Assembly: GCA_016192205.1 (NCBI GenBank)
Contig: JACPUP010000050.1
Span: 1 to 33,269, forward strand
Length of the DNA stretch: 33,269 nt
Source of the DNA: Candidatus Kerfeldbacteria bacterium
GTDB lineage: Bacteria > Patescibacteriota > Patescibacteriia > SBBC01 > JACPUP01
Direction of reading: 5' to 3'
Under the pieces are notes generated by a model. It saw only the letters and a program-made list of their open reading frames with translations, was not told where the DNA came from and searched no databases. The position numbers were made by a program, and so were the translations under genes. This document shows, piece by piece, positions 16,884-26,776 of this stretch (positions within the stretch are counted from its first letter, which is position 1; every line of letters begins with the position of its first letter).

Positions 16884-18278
16884 CTAACTCGCCGACTTCG
16901 CCGCCAGCACCACCAACGGGGTGCGCAACAGAATCTGGAGGTCGATCCGCAGCGACCAATTCTCAATGTAGAAGGTGTCGAGCCGCACCTCCTCTTCGAA
17001 GGACAAATCCGACCGGCCGGAAATTTGTGCCATCCCGGTAATCCCTGGCTTGATTTCCAACAGCTTCAAGTGATGCTTCTCGTACTTGGCGACCTCTTCC
17101 GGTTCATGCGGCCGCGGACCAACGAGGGACATCTGACCCCGAATGACGTTCCAGAGCTGCGGCAACTCGTCGATGGAGAAGCGACGGATGAACCGGCCCA
17201 CGCGCGTGACACGCGGATCATTTTTTATTTTGAACAGCGGTCCGTCCCCGCGTTCATTCAGCGCAACGAGATTCTGCTTCAGCGCCTGCGCGTTCTTGAC
17301 CATCGACCGGAACTTGTAGACAACAAAGGGCTTCCCCTTCTCACCGATGCGCTGGAGCGAGAGGAAGACCGACCCTTCCGAGTCGAGCTTTACCGCGATC
17401 GCCGTCACGACGAACACGGGCGAGAGGATGGTGAGCAGCAGCGTCCCGAAGACCGCATCAAACACACGCTTGAGGATTCGTCCCCACCCATCAAGGGCCG
17501 TCCGGCGAATTTCCAAGATAGGTACACCGCCGATGGCGCTGATGTCAATGTTCGAGACTTGCGCGTCAAAAATGTCCGCCGCGTACTTGAAGATGATATG
17601 GTGTTGCGCGGCAAAATCCAGCAGGCGCTGCCGGTGCGCACGATCGAGCTGCGGGTCGGCAATCACGATCTCGTCGAAATGCAGCAGCGCGCGTTTCTCC
17701 GCGAGCGTGGCCAGGGCTGCATCCGAGGCATCATCGAGCCGCTGGACGACCTTGAACCCTAACAGTTTATTGGTCGCGAGGTAGCCGATGAGGTCCTCGG
17801 TGGTCTGATCGGAACCGACGACCACGATCTGGTGGACACCGATGCCTTTCCGGAAGAACGCATGCTGGATGGCCCGCACCACCAGGCGGCCGAACGAGAC
17901 GAAGAGCATCGCCAACACCCAGCCAGCTAGGATGATGAACCGCGAGGAGAACAGGTCACGGTTGAAAAACGTCAGCAGGACGATGAGGACGAATCCGGTT
18001 GAGCAGGCCAGGAAAATTTTAGCTATCTCGTCAACCGCCCGCCGTGTGGCGCGGAAAGCGTACAACCCTGACATGGCAAAGATGGCGATCCAGCCGACGA
18101 GCACGAGCACGATAATGCGGGCGAACTCACCGAACGGGAGTTCGTACAACACCGGACGGATATCGGTCAGCGCGGTGAAACGCAGGTAGTACGCAACGCT
18201 CGCTGCGGCGAGCAGCATGAGAATATCAACCGGAACGAGGAGGGCTGAAAACGCAAGCTCAGAACGTTTCATACGCAT
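16884..18278 (-). CDS. Undecaprenyl-phosphate sugar-1-phosphate transferase (WcaJ/WbaP-like)
   Basis: N-terminal TMs, CoA-binding-like domain, C-terminal sugar transferase 'KRVFDAVFGTLLLTILSPVF...VYKFRSMV...RFSIDELPQLWNVIRGQMSLVGPRPHEPEEV...KPGITGMAQISGRSDLSFEEEVRLDTFYIENWS'. Start 18278 or 18272. Confidence 0.95.
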   Translation of the reverse strand: MRMKRSELAFSALLVPVDILMLLAAASVAYYLRFTALTDIRPVLYELPFGEFARIIVLVLVGWIAIFAMSGLYAFRATRRAVDEIAKIFLACSTGFVLIVLLTFFNRDLFSSRFIILAGWVLAMLFVSFGRLVVRAIQHAFFRKGIGVHQIVVVGSDQTTEDLIGYLATNKLLGFKVVQRLDDASDAALATLAEKRALLHFDEIVIADPQLDRAHRQRLLDFAAQHHIIFKYAADIFDAQVSNIDISAIGGVPILEIRRTALDGWGRILKRVFDAVFGTLLLTILSPVFVVTAIAVKLDSEGSVFLSLQRIGEKGKPFVVYKFRSMVKNAQALKQNLVALNERGDGPLFKIKNDPRVTRVGRFIRRFSIDELPQLWNVIRGQMSLVGPRPHEPEEVAKYEKHHLKLLEIKPGITGMAQISGRSDLSFEEEVRLDTFYIENWSLRIDLQILLRTPLVVLAAKSAS

Positions 18279-18279
18279 G

Positions 18280-18299
18280 ACCCCGCATGGCAGCGGGGT
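18280..18299 (-). promoter_or_regulatory. 7-bp perfect hairpin between rnpB 3' end and sugar transferase start
   Basis: ACCCCGC-TGCCAT-GCGGGGT (minus strand), ending 1 nt from ATG 18278. Confidence 0.6.
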
Positions 18300-18312
18300 C
18301 TCTCTGGTCGAG

Positions 18313-18894
18313 GCTTGCCGGAGAAAGCCTGTAAGCCGAATTCTGTCCACCTCCGCCAAGGCTCCGGCGGACAAGTTCTTCGTTGAACGTGCCTGCCAGC
18401 CGAGGCCTCGGCGAAGGCTGGATGATCATCTCTCTGGTCCGGCCATTGCTGACCGGTTCTAGCGACCAACCCGTCCCGCCGGAAAGCGGGACCTACTTGG
18501 TCTTGCACCGGGTAGGGTTTGCCCCAGTCCGATTTCACAATCGGTCTGCGTGGGCTCTTACATCCACCTCCGTCCGGGTTGAGCCGGACTTTGGCGGACG
18601 AGTCGTCATCCGACTCCCCACGATTTCACCCTTGCCGTGTCCCGATAAGGAAGGACGTCAGGCGGTATGTTTCTGTTGCCAGCGCTGCCCGTCCTTACGA
18701 ACAGGCAGGCTGCGACCGAGCGCGGTTCGACTTTCCCTGGGCTTCGTTCAAGTTCAAAGATTCGCGCGAGCGCCTTTGACACTTCTACTCCCGGTCCCCG
18801 TTAGGGACTACCCATTTTCAAGGTGTTCGGACTTTCCTCTCCCCGCGACGCCGCAAAGCGAGCGGACAGCGATCATCCGGCTTTCTCCGGCAAC
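18313..18894 (-). ncRNA. rnpB: RNase P RNA (bacterial type A-like, expanded)
   Basis: Minus strand contains GAGGAAAGTCCGAACACC, AGGGTGAAA, GTAAGAGCCCACG, GGCAAACCC, GTGCAAGACCAAGTAGG, GGGTTGGTCGCT, AGATGATCATCC, ACAGAATTCGGCTTACAGGCT; perfect 15-bp P1 TTGCCGGAGAAAGCC/GGCTTTCTCCGGCAA. Confidence 0.97.
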
Positions 18895-18898
18895 CGAT

Positions 18899-18927
18899 AC
18901 TATACCCGACAATACCCGCACTGTCAA
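18899..18927 (-). promoter_or_regulatory. rnpB promoter TTGACA-17-TATAGT
   Basis: -35 18922-18927, spacer 17, -10 18899-18904; predicted start at about 18892 coincides with the 5' strand of P1. Confidence 0.85.
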
Positions 18928-18952
18928 TGCGGGGTTGGATCAAGGAATGCAC

Positions 18953-20203
18953 CTACGACAGAAATCGCACTGCGCCGGACCGCACGGCCTCGTCGGCGTA
19001 CAAGAACATCCCGGCTGACCAGGCCTGTTCGACGAACCCGCGCGGCTCGCCTGTTTGACCGTGGAACCATTCGTTGAACTCCCACTCCACCGTCTTGCCC
19101 CGGCGGTTGAGCTCGGCCAGCTGCGCCAGCTCGCGCTTCGCCTCCACCATCCGCCCCGCCTTGACGAGCGCGGCCACGTAGAACCCGCCAATGAACGGCC
19201 AGATGCCACCGTTGTGGTACTGGTGCGGCAAGTTGAGGTTGCCAAAACGGTAGTAATACCGCCAGTCCTTCTGGTTCGGATGGATGGGCGGATCAATGGC
19301 GCGGATGGGAAATGGTTTGGCCAGGCCGCGACGCTCGATGAACGCCAGAATGGCCTTCCCCTGGAGTGGTGAGGCCACGCCCGTCAAGATGGCGAGGAGG
19401 TTGCCGAGCGTATCGAACCACTCGCCAAAGTCCTTGAACGTCACGTACGGCAAATAGTACGATGCAGCGCGGAGGATGGTCTTTTTGGGCAGGATGAGCT
19501 TCCGGCCCAGGCGATCCTTCCCCGAGACGAACCGATTGAAGTAGCTCCGCTGGATAATGGCGGAGAGGTCTTGGTCTGGTGTGTACCACAGAAAATCGTT
19601 GACCTGCCGTTTGACACCGGTACTTAACGCCCGATAGCTCCGGGCGCGTGCTGCCTGGCCGAGTTGGCGCGCCCACCGGCTGGCTCGCGCCAGCGCAGCC
19701 GCGTACAGGACATTGAGCGTCAAAGCTTTATCGCGGACAGCGAACTGGTCTTCCCAGTCCGCGCCCTCGCGCATGTGAATAAGCCCGCTCTGGTCCACGT
19801 CCTGGTGGGCGTACCAGTCGAGCGTTTTCGTCACCGATGGCCAGAGCCGGCGCAGGAACGCTCGGTCGCGGTGTCGCTCGGCGACAGCCGTAATGCCGAT
19901 GACGTACCAGAGGCCGCTGTCCGCACCGGCAGTGTAATTCGGGCGCCGCGTCTCGACTGAAACGTTGTTCGGAATGAGGCCCAGGGGCGTCTGGAATGTG
20001 GCGAGCGCGGCAATGCTTGAACGGATAGCCGTCTGCAGTCGGGCGTCATCAACGAAGAGCGCGCCGAGTGCAGCAATCATGCTGTCACGTGCCCAAACTT
20101 GATAGTGCTCGGACGGTCGGGCCGACGCCTTGATGCCGAGAGGATGCGTGCAGTCGCGCAGGACGCGGGTGGCTTCAACGCGGGCTTGTGCGATGAGATT
20201 CAT
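18953..20203 (-). CDS. Glycogen-debranching / amylo-alpha-1,6-glucosidase-like (GDE_C / GH100-like) (alpha/alpha)6 hydrolase
   Basis: 'YQVWARDSMIAALGALF', 'GADSGLWYVIG', 'HQYHNGGIWPFIGGFYVAAL', 'EQAWSAGMFLYA'. ATG 20203 with AAGGAG SD. Confidence 0.82.
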   Translation of the reverse strand: MNLIAQARVEATRVLRDCTHPLGIKASARPSEHYQVWARDSMIAALGALFVDDARLQTAIRSSIAALATFQTPLGLIPNNVSVETRRPNYTAGADSGLWYVIGITAVAERHRDRAFLRRLWPSVTKTLDWYAHQDVDQSGLIHMREGADWEDQFAVRDKALTLNVLYAAALARASRWARQLGQAARARSYRALSTGVKRQVNDFLWYTPDQDLSAIIQRSYFNRFVSGKDRLGRKLILPKKTILRAASYYLPYVTFKDFGEWFDTLGNLLAILTGVASPLQGKAILAFIERRGLAKPFPIRAIDPPIHPNQKDWRYYYRFGNLNLPHQYHNGGIWPFIGGFYVAALVKAGRMVEAKRELAQLAELNRRGKTVEWEFNEWFHGQTGEPRGFVEQAWSAGMFLYADEAVRSGAVRFLS

Positions 20204-20261
20204 GCGACACTCCTTCGGGCGACCGGCCGGGCCGCCCGCACCATAGTCGAGAGCACCGCGC

Positions 20262-20675
20262 TCATGAACCTGCTGCCTCGTCAAGAGCTTCATTCACGAG
20301 CCGATCCGCAGCCGTGTTCTCCTCGCGGGGGACGTGGGTAAACGTCACGCGATCAAACTCCTGGCAGAGATTGTGGACCTTCACAAACCACACGCCGAGC
20401 TCCTGGTTCTTCATTTTGTACTGACGATTGAGCTGCTTCACCACGAGTTCCGAGTCGAGGAAACACGCAACCTGCGTCGCGCCGAGTCGCTTGGCCTCCT
20501 CTAATCCCATGAGCAGGGCTTGATACTCGGCCTGATTATTCGTCGCTTCGCCCAGGGAGCGCTTCAGGGCGGCGACCGTCTTCCCTCCCTCCCTGAGGAC
20601 AGCGCCCGCACCGGCCGGCCCAGGATTGCCGCGGGCGCCGCCGTCACTGTAGAGGGTCAGGTGTTTCGTCTTCAT
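20262..20675 (-). CDS. rnhA: Ribonuclease HI-like
   Basis: 'LTLYSDGGARGNPGPAGAGAVL', 'NNQAEYQALLMGLEEA', 'DSELVVKQLN', 'HVPREENTAADRLVNEALD'. Confidence 0.93.
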   Translation of the reverse strand: MKTKHLTLYSDGGARGNPGPAGAGAVLREGGKTVAALKRSLGEATNNQAEYQALLMGLEEAKRLGATQVACFLDSELVVKQLNRQYKMKNQELGVWFVKVHNLCQEFDRVTFTHVPREENTAADRLVNEALDEAAGS

Positions 20676-22401
20676 GCGAATGCCGGGCATCAATCATCTT
20701 CAGTTCAATTTCACGGTTGCCGTTCCACTCATGGACGCCAACCTCGTAGACGACGTCTATTGTATCACCGACCGTCAGCCGCTCGCCATGCTCGCCGAAC
20801 GTAAAGCCAATCATTTTCCGCACGATGTGGTCGCCGCCCGTGACCGCGAGCTTGAGGTGCTGCAAGTCGCCCCCGACGCGTTCAATGGCCGTCACGACGA
20901 CGCCACGGGCAAGGAAGCGTGGTTTCCGATTCCCCACGCCGTAGGGCTCGAGCACCTCCAACCGTTCGACGAGTTCCCAGGTGACATCTTCAATTGCCAG
21001 GACCGCATCGATGACGAGCGATGGTCGAGCATCAATCCCCTTCAGCCGACGGGCCACAACGCGCGACACCTGGCGCTCAAAGGCTGTTCGGCCCGCGCGC
21101 GATTTGAGTGTGAACCCGCAGGCTTGCTCATGGCCGCCGTACCGACTCAAGAGCGACCGGACTTCAGCCAGCGTTTCGATGATGTTCAGCGACTCGATCG
21201 AGCGGCCCGAGGCGACCGTCTCGCCATTGAGCGATCCAAAGACGAACGCCGGTTTGCCGTAGTGCTGGACGAGCTTCCCCGCCACCAAACCGAGGAGGCC
21301 CGGCGACCAGGCCGCATCACCGGCAAAGACTACCGGACCAGCTGGCTGCTCACCAATCTGCTGACGCGAGGCGTCGTAGACGAGCTTGGTCAGCTTCTGA
21401 CGCTCTGTATTCGTGCTCGTGAGGTCGTCGCTCAATGCCGCCGCTTCGGTTTCCTCCGTGCTCATGAGCAGCCGGAAGGCGGTTGAGGCATGATTGAGGC
21501 GGCCGGCCGAGTTGATCCGCGGGCCAATGACAAACGCAACGTCCTCGGCGGTCAGCCGTTCAACCTGCTTGCGCGCCGTGCGGATGAGCGCGTGGAGACC
21601 CAACCGTCGCGTTTTGCGTAGGACGGTCAACCCGTAGCTGACGAGCGTCCGGTTTTCGCCCAGGAGCGGCACCATGTCGGCAATGGTTGAGATCGTCACG
21701 AGGTCGAGGAGCCACTTCTCCCAGCCCTCGGGCAGCTCGCGCCCAAACGTCCGGCCATACGCCGTCTTCTGGAGGAGCGCCTGGACGACCTTGAACGCCA
21801 CGCCGGCTGCCGAGAGCCCTTGGAACGGGTAGGTTTCTCCGGTGAACCACGGGTTGATCAAGGCGTAGGGCTGGGGTCGTTCGGGCGGTTCGTGGTGATG
21901 GTCGGTCACGATGAGATCGAGGCCGAGCTCGGCGGCACGAGCAATTTCAACGACATTCGACGAACCACAGTCGACGGTCACAATGACTTTTGCGCCGCGC
22001 TTGGCTATTGCTTCAATGGCGTTGAGATGTAAACCGTATCCTTCGGTGTGGCGGTACGGGATGTAGACGTCCCAACGGGCACCGAGCGCCCGGAACGTTT
22101 CGGCCAGCGTCGCCGACGCGCAAACGCCATCGGCATCGTAATCGCCGTAGACGACAATGAGCTCTTTGCGCTCGACGGCAGCGATGAGTCGCTCGACCAC
22201 CCGCTCCATCTCACGGAACCGGAATGGATCATGGACATCCTGACTCCAGTCCGGGTGGAGAAATTCGTCCACGGCCGCTTGGGTCGTCAACCCGCGACGG
22301 ACCACCAGGCCGACGAGCACCGGATGGAGCTCGGGAAACTCGCGCGCGCTGTCCGGTGGCGCGGGCGGTGCCAGTTGCCATTGTCGATTCGTGAAACGCA
22401 T
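20644..22401 (-). CDS. recJ: Single-stranded-DNA-specific exonuclease RecJ
   Basis: 'VVYGDYDADGVCASATL', 'VTVDCGSSN', 'LIVTDHHHEP', 'GPRINSAGRLNHA', 'GGHEQACGFTLK'. Confidence 0.96.
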   Translation of the reverse strand: MRFTNRQWQLAPPAPPDSAREFPELHPVLVGLVVRRGLTTQAAVDEFLHPDWSQDVHDPFRFREMERVVERLIAAVERKELIVVYGDYDADGVCASATLAETFRALGARWDVYIPYRHTEGYGLHLNAIEAIAKRGAKVIVTVDCGSSNVVEIARAAELGLDLIVTDHHHEPPERPQPYALINPWFTGETYPFQGLSAAGVAFKVVQALLQKTAYGRTFGRELPEGWEKWLLDLVTISTIADMVPLLGENRTLVSYGLTVLRKTRRLGLHALIRTARKQVERLTAEDVAFVIGPRINSAGRLNHASTAFRLLMSTEETEAAALSDDLTSTNTERQKLTKLVYDASRQQIGEQPAGPVVFAGDAAWSPGLLGLVAGKLVQHYGKPAFVFGSLNGETVASGRSIESLNIIETLAEVRSLLSRYGGHEQACGFTLKSRAGRTAFERQVSRVVARRLKGIDARPSLVIDAVLAIEDVTWELVERLEVLEPYGVGNRKPRFLARGVVVTAIERVGGDLQHLKLAVTGGDHIVRKMIGFTFGEHGERLTVGDTIDVVYEVGVHEWNGNREIELKMIDARHSHEDETPDPLQ

Positions 22402-22404
22402 CGG

Positions 22405-23990
<1,586 letters not shown>

Positions 23991-24000
<10 letters not shown>

Positions 24001-25538
24001 AGTGAGGTTCCGGTCATGACGGCCGGCTTCGGGTGGCCAAGGAGCTCCAAGAGCGTCGGTGCGAGGTCGCCCAGGCGACCGCCAGATCGGAGTTCGTGCG
24101 GACGGCGCACGAGCGCACCCTGGGCAATCACCAATGGAACCGGGCTGTTGGTATGCTCGGTGTTGACGTCACCGTTGGGCTGGAGCATCTGTTCGGCATT
24201 GCCATGGTCGCCGGTGACCACGAGCGTCCCCTGCCGACCCAGAACCAGGTCGGCGATGACGCCGAGGTGCTGGTCAATGACCTCAATGCCCTGGACCGTG
24301 GCCAGGAAATTCCCCGTGTGGCCGAGCATGTCGGCATTCGCGTAGTTGGCGCTGACGAACTCGATACCGCGGTCAATCGCTCGAACGACCTCGCGCGTCA
24401 CCGACGCCGCGCTCATGGCCGGGGCAACGTCGTAGTGCGACACGTCAGGCGATGGCACGGCAATGCGCTCCTCGCCAGCCACTGGATGATCATACCCGCC
24501 GTTGAAGAAATACGTCATATGCGCGTACTTCTCGGTTTCGGCCACGTAGAGTTGCGAGAACCCCGTCAAGGCAACGGGCAACGAGTTCTTGACGTCCTCG
24601 CTCGGGAAGGCCGTCAACACCGGCCCCAGGTCAGGACCAAAATCCGTCATGGCGATGAACTTGAGCTGGCGCAACACGACCTTGCGCCGGAAGCTGCCCG
24701 GATTCCTCGCATTGAATTGCGGCTGGACGAACGCCTTGGAGAGCTGCCGGGCGCGGTCTGACCGCAGGTTAAAGAAGATGACGGCATCACGGTGACCGAT
24801 GCGGCCGGTTCTCTCATACCGCGCCAGCACCGTCGGCAACACGAACTCGTCCGTTTCCCCGCGGTCGTAGGCAGCCCGGACGGCACTGACCGCATCGGGC
24901 GCGACCTCCCCTTTTCCTCGTGTCAAGCAATCGTACGCACGCTCGGTGTACTTCCAGACCTTCTTCCGCTCCATTGCGTAATGCCGACCGATGATACTGG
25001 CGATTTTCACGTTCGGCGGCAACCCGCGGGAAATCTGCCGGATGAGGAGCAACCCGTGGCGCGGATTGGCGTCGCGGCCGTCGGTGAACAGGTGGAGGAA
25101 TACACGCGGCACATTCCGTTTGCGCACGAGTGTCAGGAGCGCCAGGAGGTGGTCGGGGTTGGCATGCGCGCTTTGGTGCGCCGACACGAGCCCCATGATG
25201 TGGAGCTTGGAACGCGCCTGTTCCGCGTGAACGATGGCCTCGTTCAAAGCCGGATTCTTGAAGAACGTCCCGTCATCGATCGCGCGCGAAATCCGGACGG
25301 CGTCCTGCAGCACCACCCGGCCACCGCCGATGTTCAGGTGCCCGGCTTCGGAATTGCCCACCTGATTGGCGGGTAAACCAACGGCCACGCCCGAGGCGGC
25401 CAGGAGCGTTGACGGGAACGACGTTTGCAGTCCGGCGAAATGCGGCGTGCGCGCGCTCGCAATGGCATTCCCCTTCGAACGGGGCGCCCACCCAAATCCA
25501 TCCAGAATCACCAGGACAATCGGTGCGGACTCACCCAT
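23991..25538 (-). CDS. gpmI: 2,3-bisphosphoglycerate-independent phosphoglycerate mutase (copy 1)
   Basis: 'IVLVILDGFGWAPRSKGNAIASARTP', catalytic Ser 'GNSEAGHLNIGGGRVVLQD', 'GDHGNAEQM'. ATG at 25538. Confidence 0.95.
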
Positions 25539-26772
25539 GGAGCTCCTCGGCAATGGCCACGAGCCGGTCGTACTTGGCCACGCGCTCGGGCGCATATGGA
25601 CCACCGGCTTTCAAGTACGTCACGCCCAAGGCAACGGCGAAGTCAGCAATGAAGGAGTCGAGGGTCTCGCCCGACCGGTTGGACATGACGGTCGACGCCT
25701 GGTGCTCGTCCGCGAGCTCGCGCGCTTGCACGGTCTCGGTGACCGTGCCGATTTGGTTTGGCTTGAGCAGGACGCCAATCCGGAGCTCGCGGCTGAACGC
25801 CTCACGGATGCGCGTCGGGTTGGTCGTGAGAAAATCATCGCCAATGACCGCCACCGAGCCCGACAGCAGATGGGAAGCGATGCCCCACCCATCCCAATCA
25901 TCTTGGTTCAGCGGGTCCTCGACGAGCTTCAAGGGGAACCGGCTGATCCACGACTGGTAGATGCGACAGAGCTGCTCGGCGTTCAGCGTCGTCCCCTCGG
26001 GTGAGAGGTGGTACAGGTTGTCGTGCGGCCCATAAAACTCCGAGGCGGCAGCGTCAATGCCAAGCGACGCGGCTATCTGCGTTCGGCCGATGGCTTCTTC
26101 GATCACCGCGAACACCTCCTCGTGGCTCCGGAGGGGAGCGGTGTAGGTCCCCTCCATCCCCGATTGGACGCGCAACCCGCGCTCTTGGAGGACCGTCCCG
26201 AGCGTATCGAAGGCACGCCGCACCTCATCCATCTGCTGGCGCGTGGAGTCGGCCTGGGGGATGATGTGGAATTCCTGAACGGACAGCGCCGTGTCGGCGT
26301 GGCGTCCGCCTTCGAAGACGTTGACCAGCGGACGAGGCAATCCGGTCGGAAGCTTTCGGCCGTACACGTGCGCCAAATAGGCGTAGAGCGGCTGGCCAAC
26401 CGACTGCGACAGCGCGCGCGAGAGCGCCAGCGACACGGACAGGAGAGCGTTCGCGCCCAACCGGTGTTTGTTCGGCGTCCCGTCCAATGCCACGAGTTGC
26501 GCGTCAATGGTTGGCAGGTCGGCTGGTTGCCCTTTGAGCGCTGCGGCGAGTTCACCATTCACGTTAGCCATGGCGCGCGTGACGCCCTTCCCCCCTGCGA
26601 CCGCGGGATCGCCGTCGCGTAATTCCAAGGCTTCGTATCGCCCGGTGGACGTGCCGGAGGGCACGGACGCGCTGGCGTGGGTGCCGTCGGACAGCACAAC
26701 GCTCGTTTCAAGGGTGGGCACGCCGCGGGAATCGGGAATGGTCTCGGCAGTGAGACGTTGAATCGAGTGCAT
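25531..26772 (-). CDS. eno: Enolase
   Basis: 'AETIPDSRGVPTLETSVVLSDG', 'VPSGTSTGRYEALELRDGD', 'KHRLGANALLSVSLALSRA', 'LLKPNQIGTVTET'. ATG at 26772. Confidence 0.97.
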   Translation of the reverse strand: MHSIQRLTAETIPDSRGVPTLETSVVLSDGTHASASVPSGTSTGRYEALELRDGDPAVAGGKGVTRAMANVNGELAAALKGQPADLPTIDAQLVALDGTPNKHRLGANALLSVSLALSRALSQSVGQPLYAYLAHVYGRKLPTGLPRPLVNVFEGGRHADTALSVQEFHIIPQADSTRQQMDEVRRAFDTLGTVLQERGLRVQSGMEGTYTAPLRSHEEVFAVIEEAIGRTQIAASLGIDAAASEFYGPHDNLYHLSPEGTTLNAEQLCRIYQSWISRFPLKLVEDPLNQDDWDGWGIASHLLSGSVAVIGDDFLTTNPTRIREAFSRELRIGVLLKPNQIGTVTETVQARELADEHQASTVMSNRSGETLDSFIADFAVALGVTYLKAGGPYAPERVAKYDRLVAIAEELHG

Positions 26773-26776
26773 AGCG

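Noticed and set aside
18279-18374. N-terminal extension of the sugar transferase ORF (MSAGALAEVDRIRLTGFLRQAS...)
   Set aside because: Lies inside the 3' end of rnpB; homology begins at MRMKRSELAF/MKRSELAF.
18383-19077. Several ORFs over the rnpB locus (18383..19018, 18519..18779, 18823..19077)
   Set aside because: They overlap a confidently recognised RNase P RNA gene and have no protein-family features.
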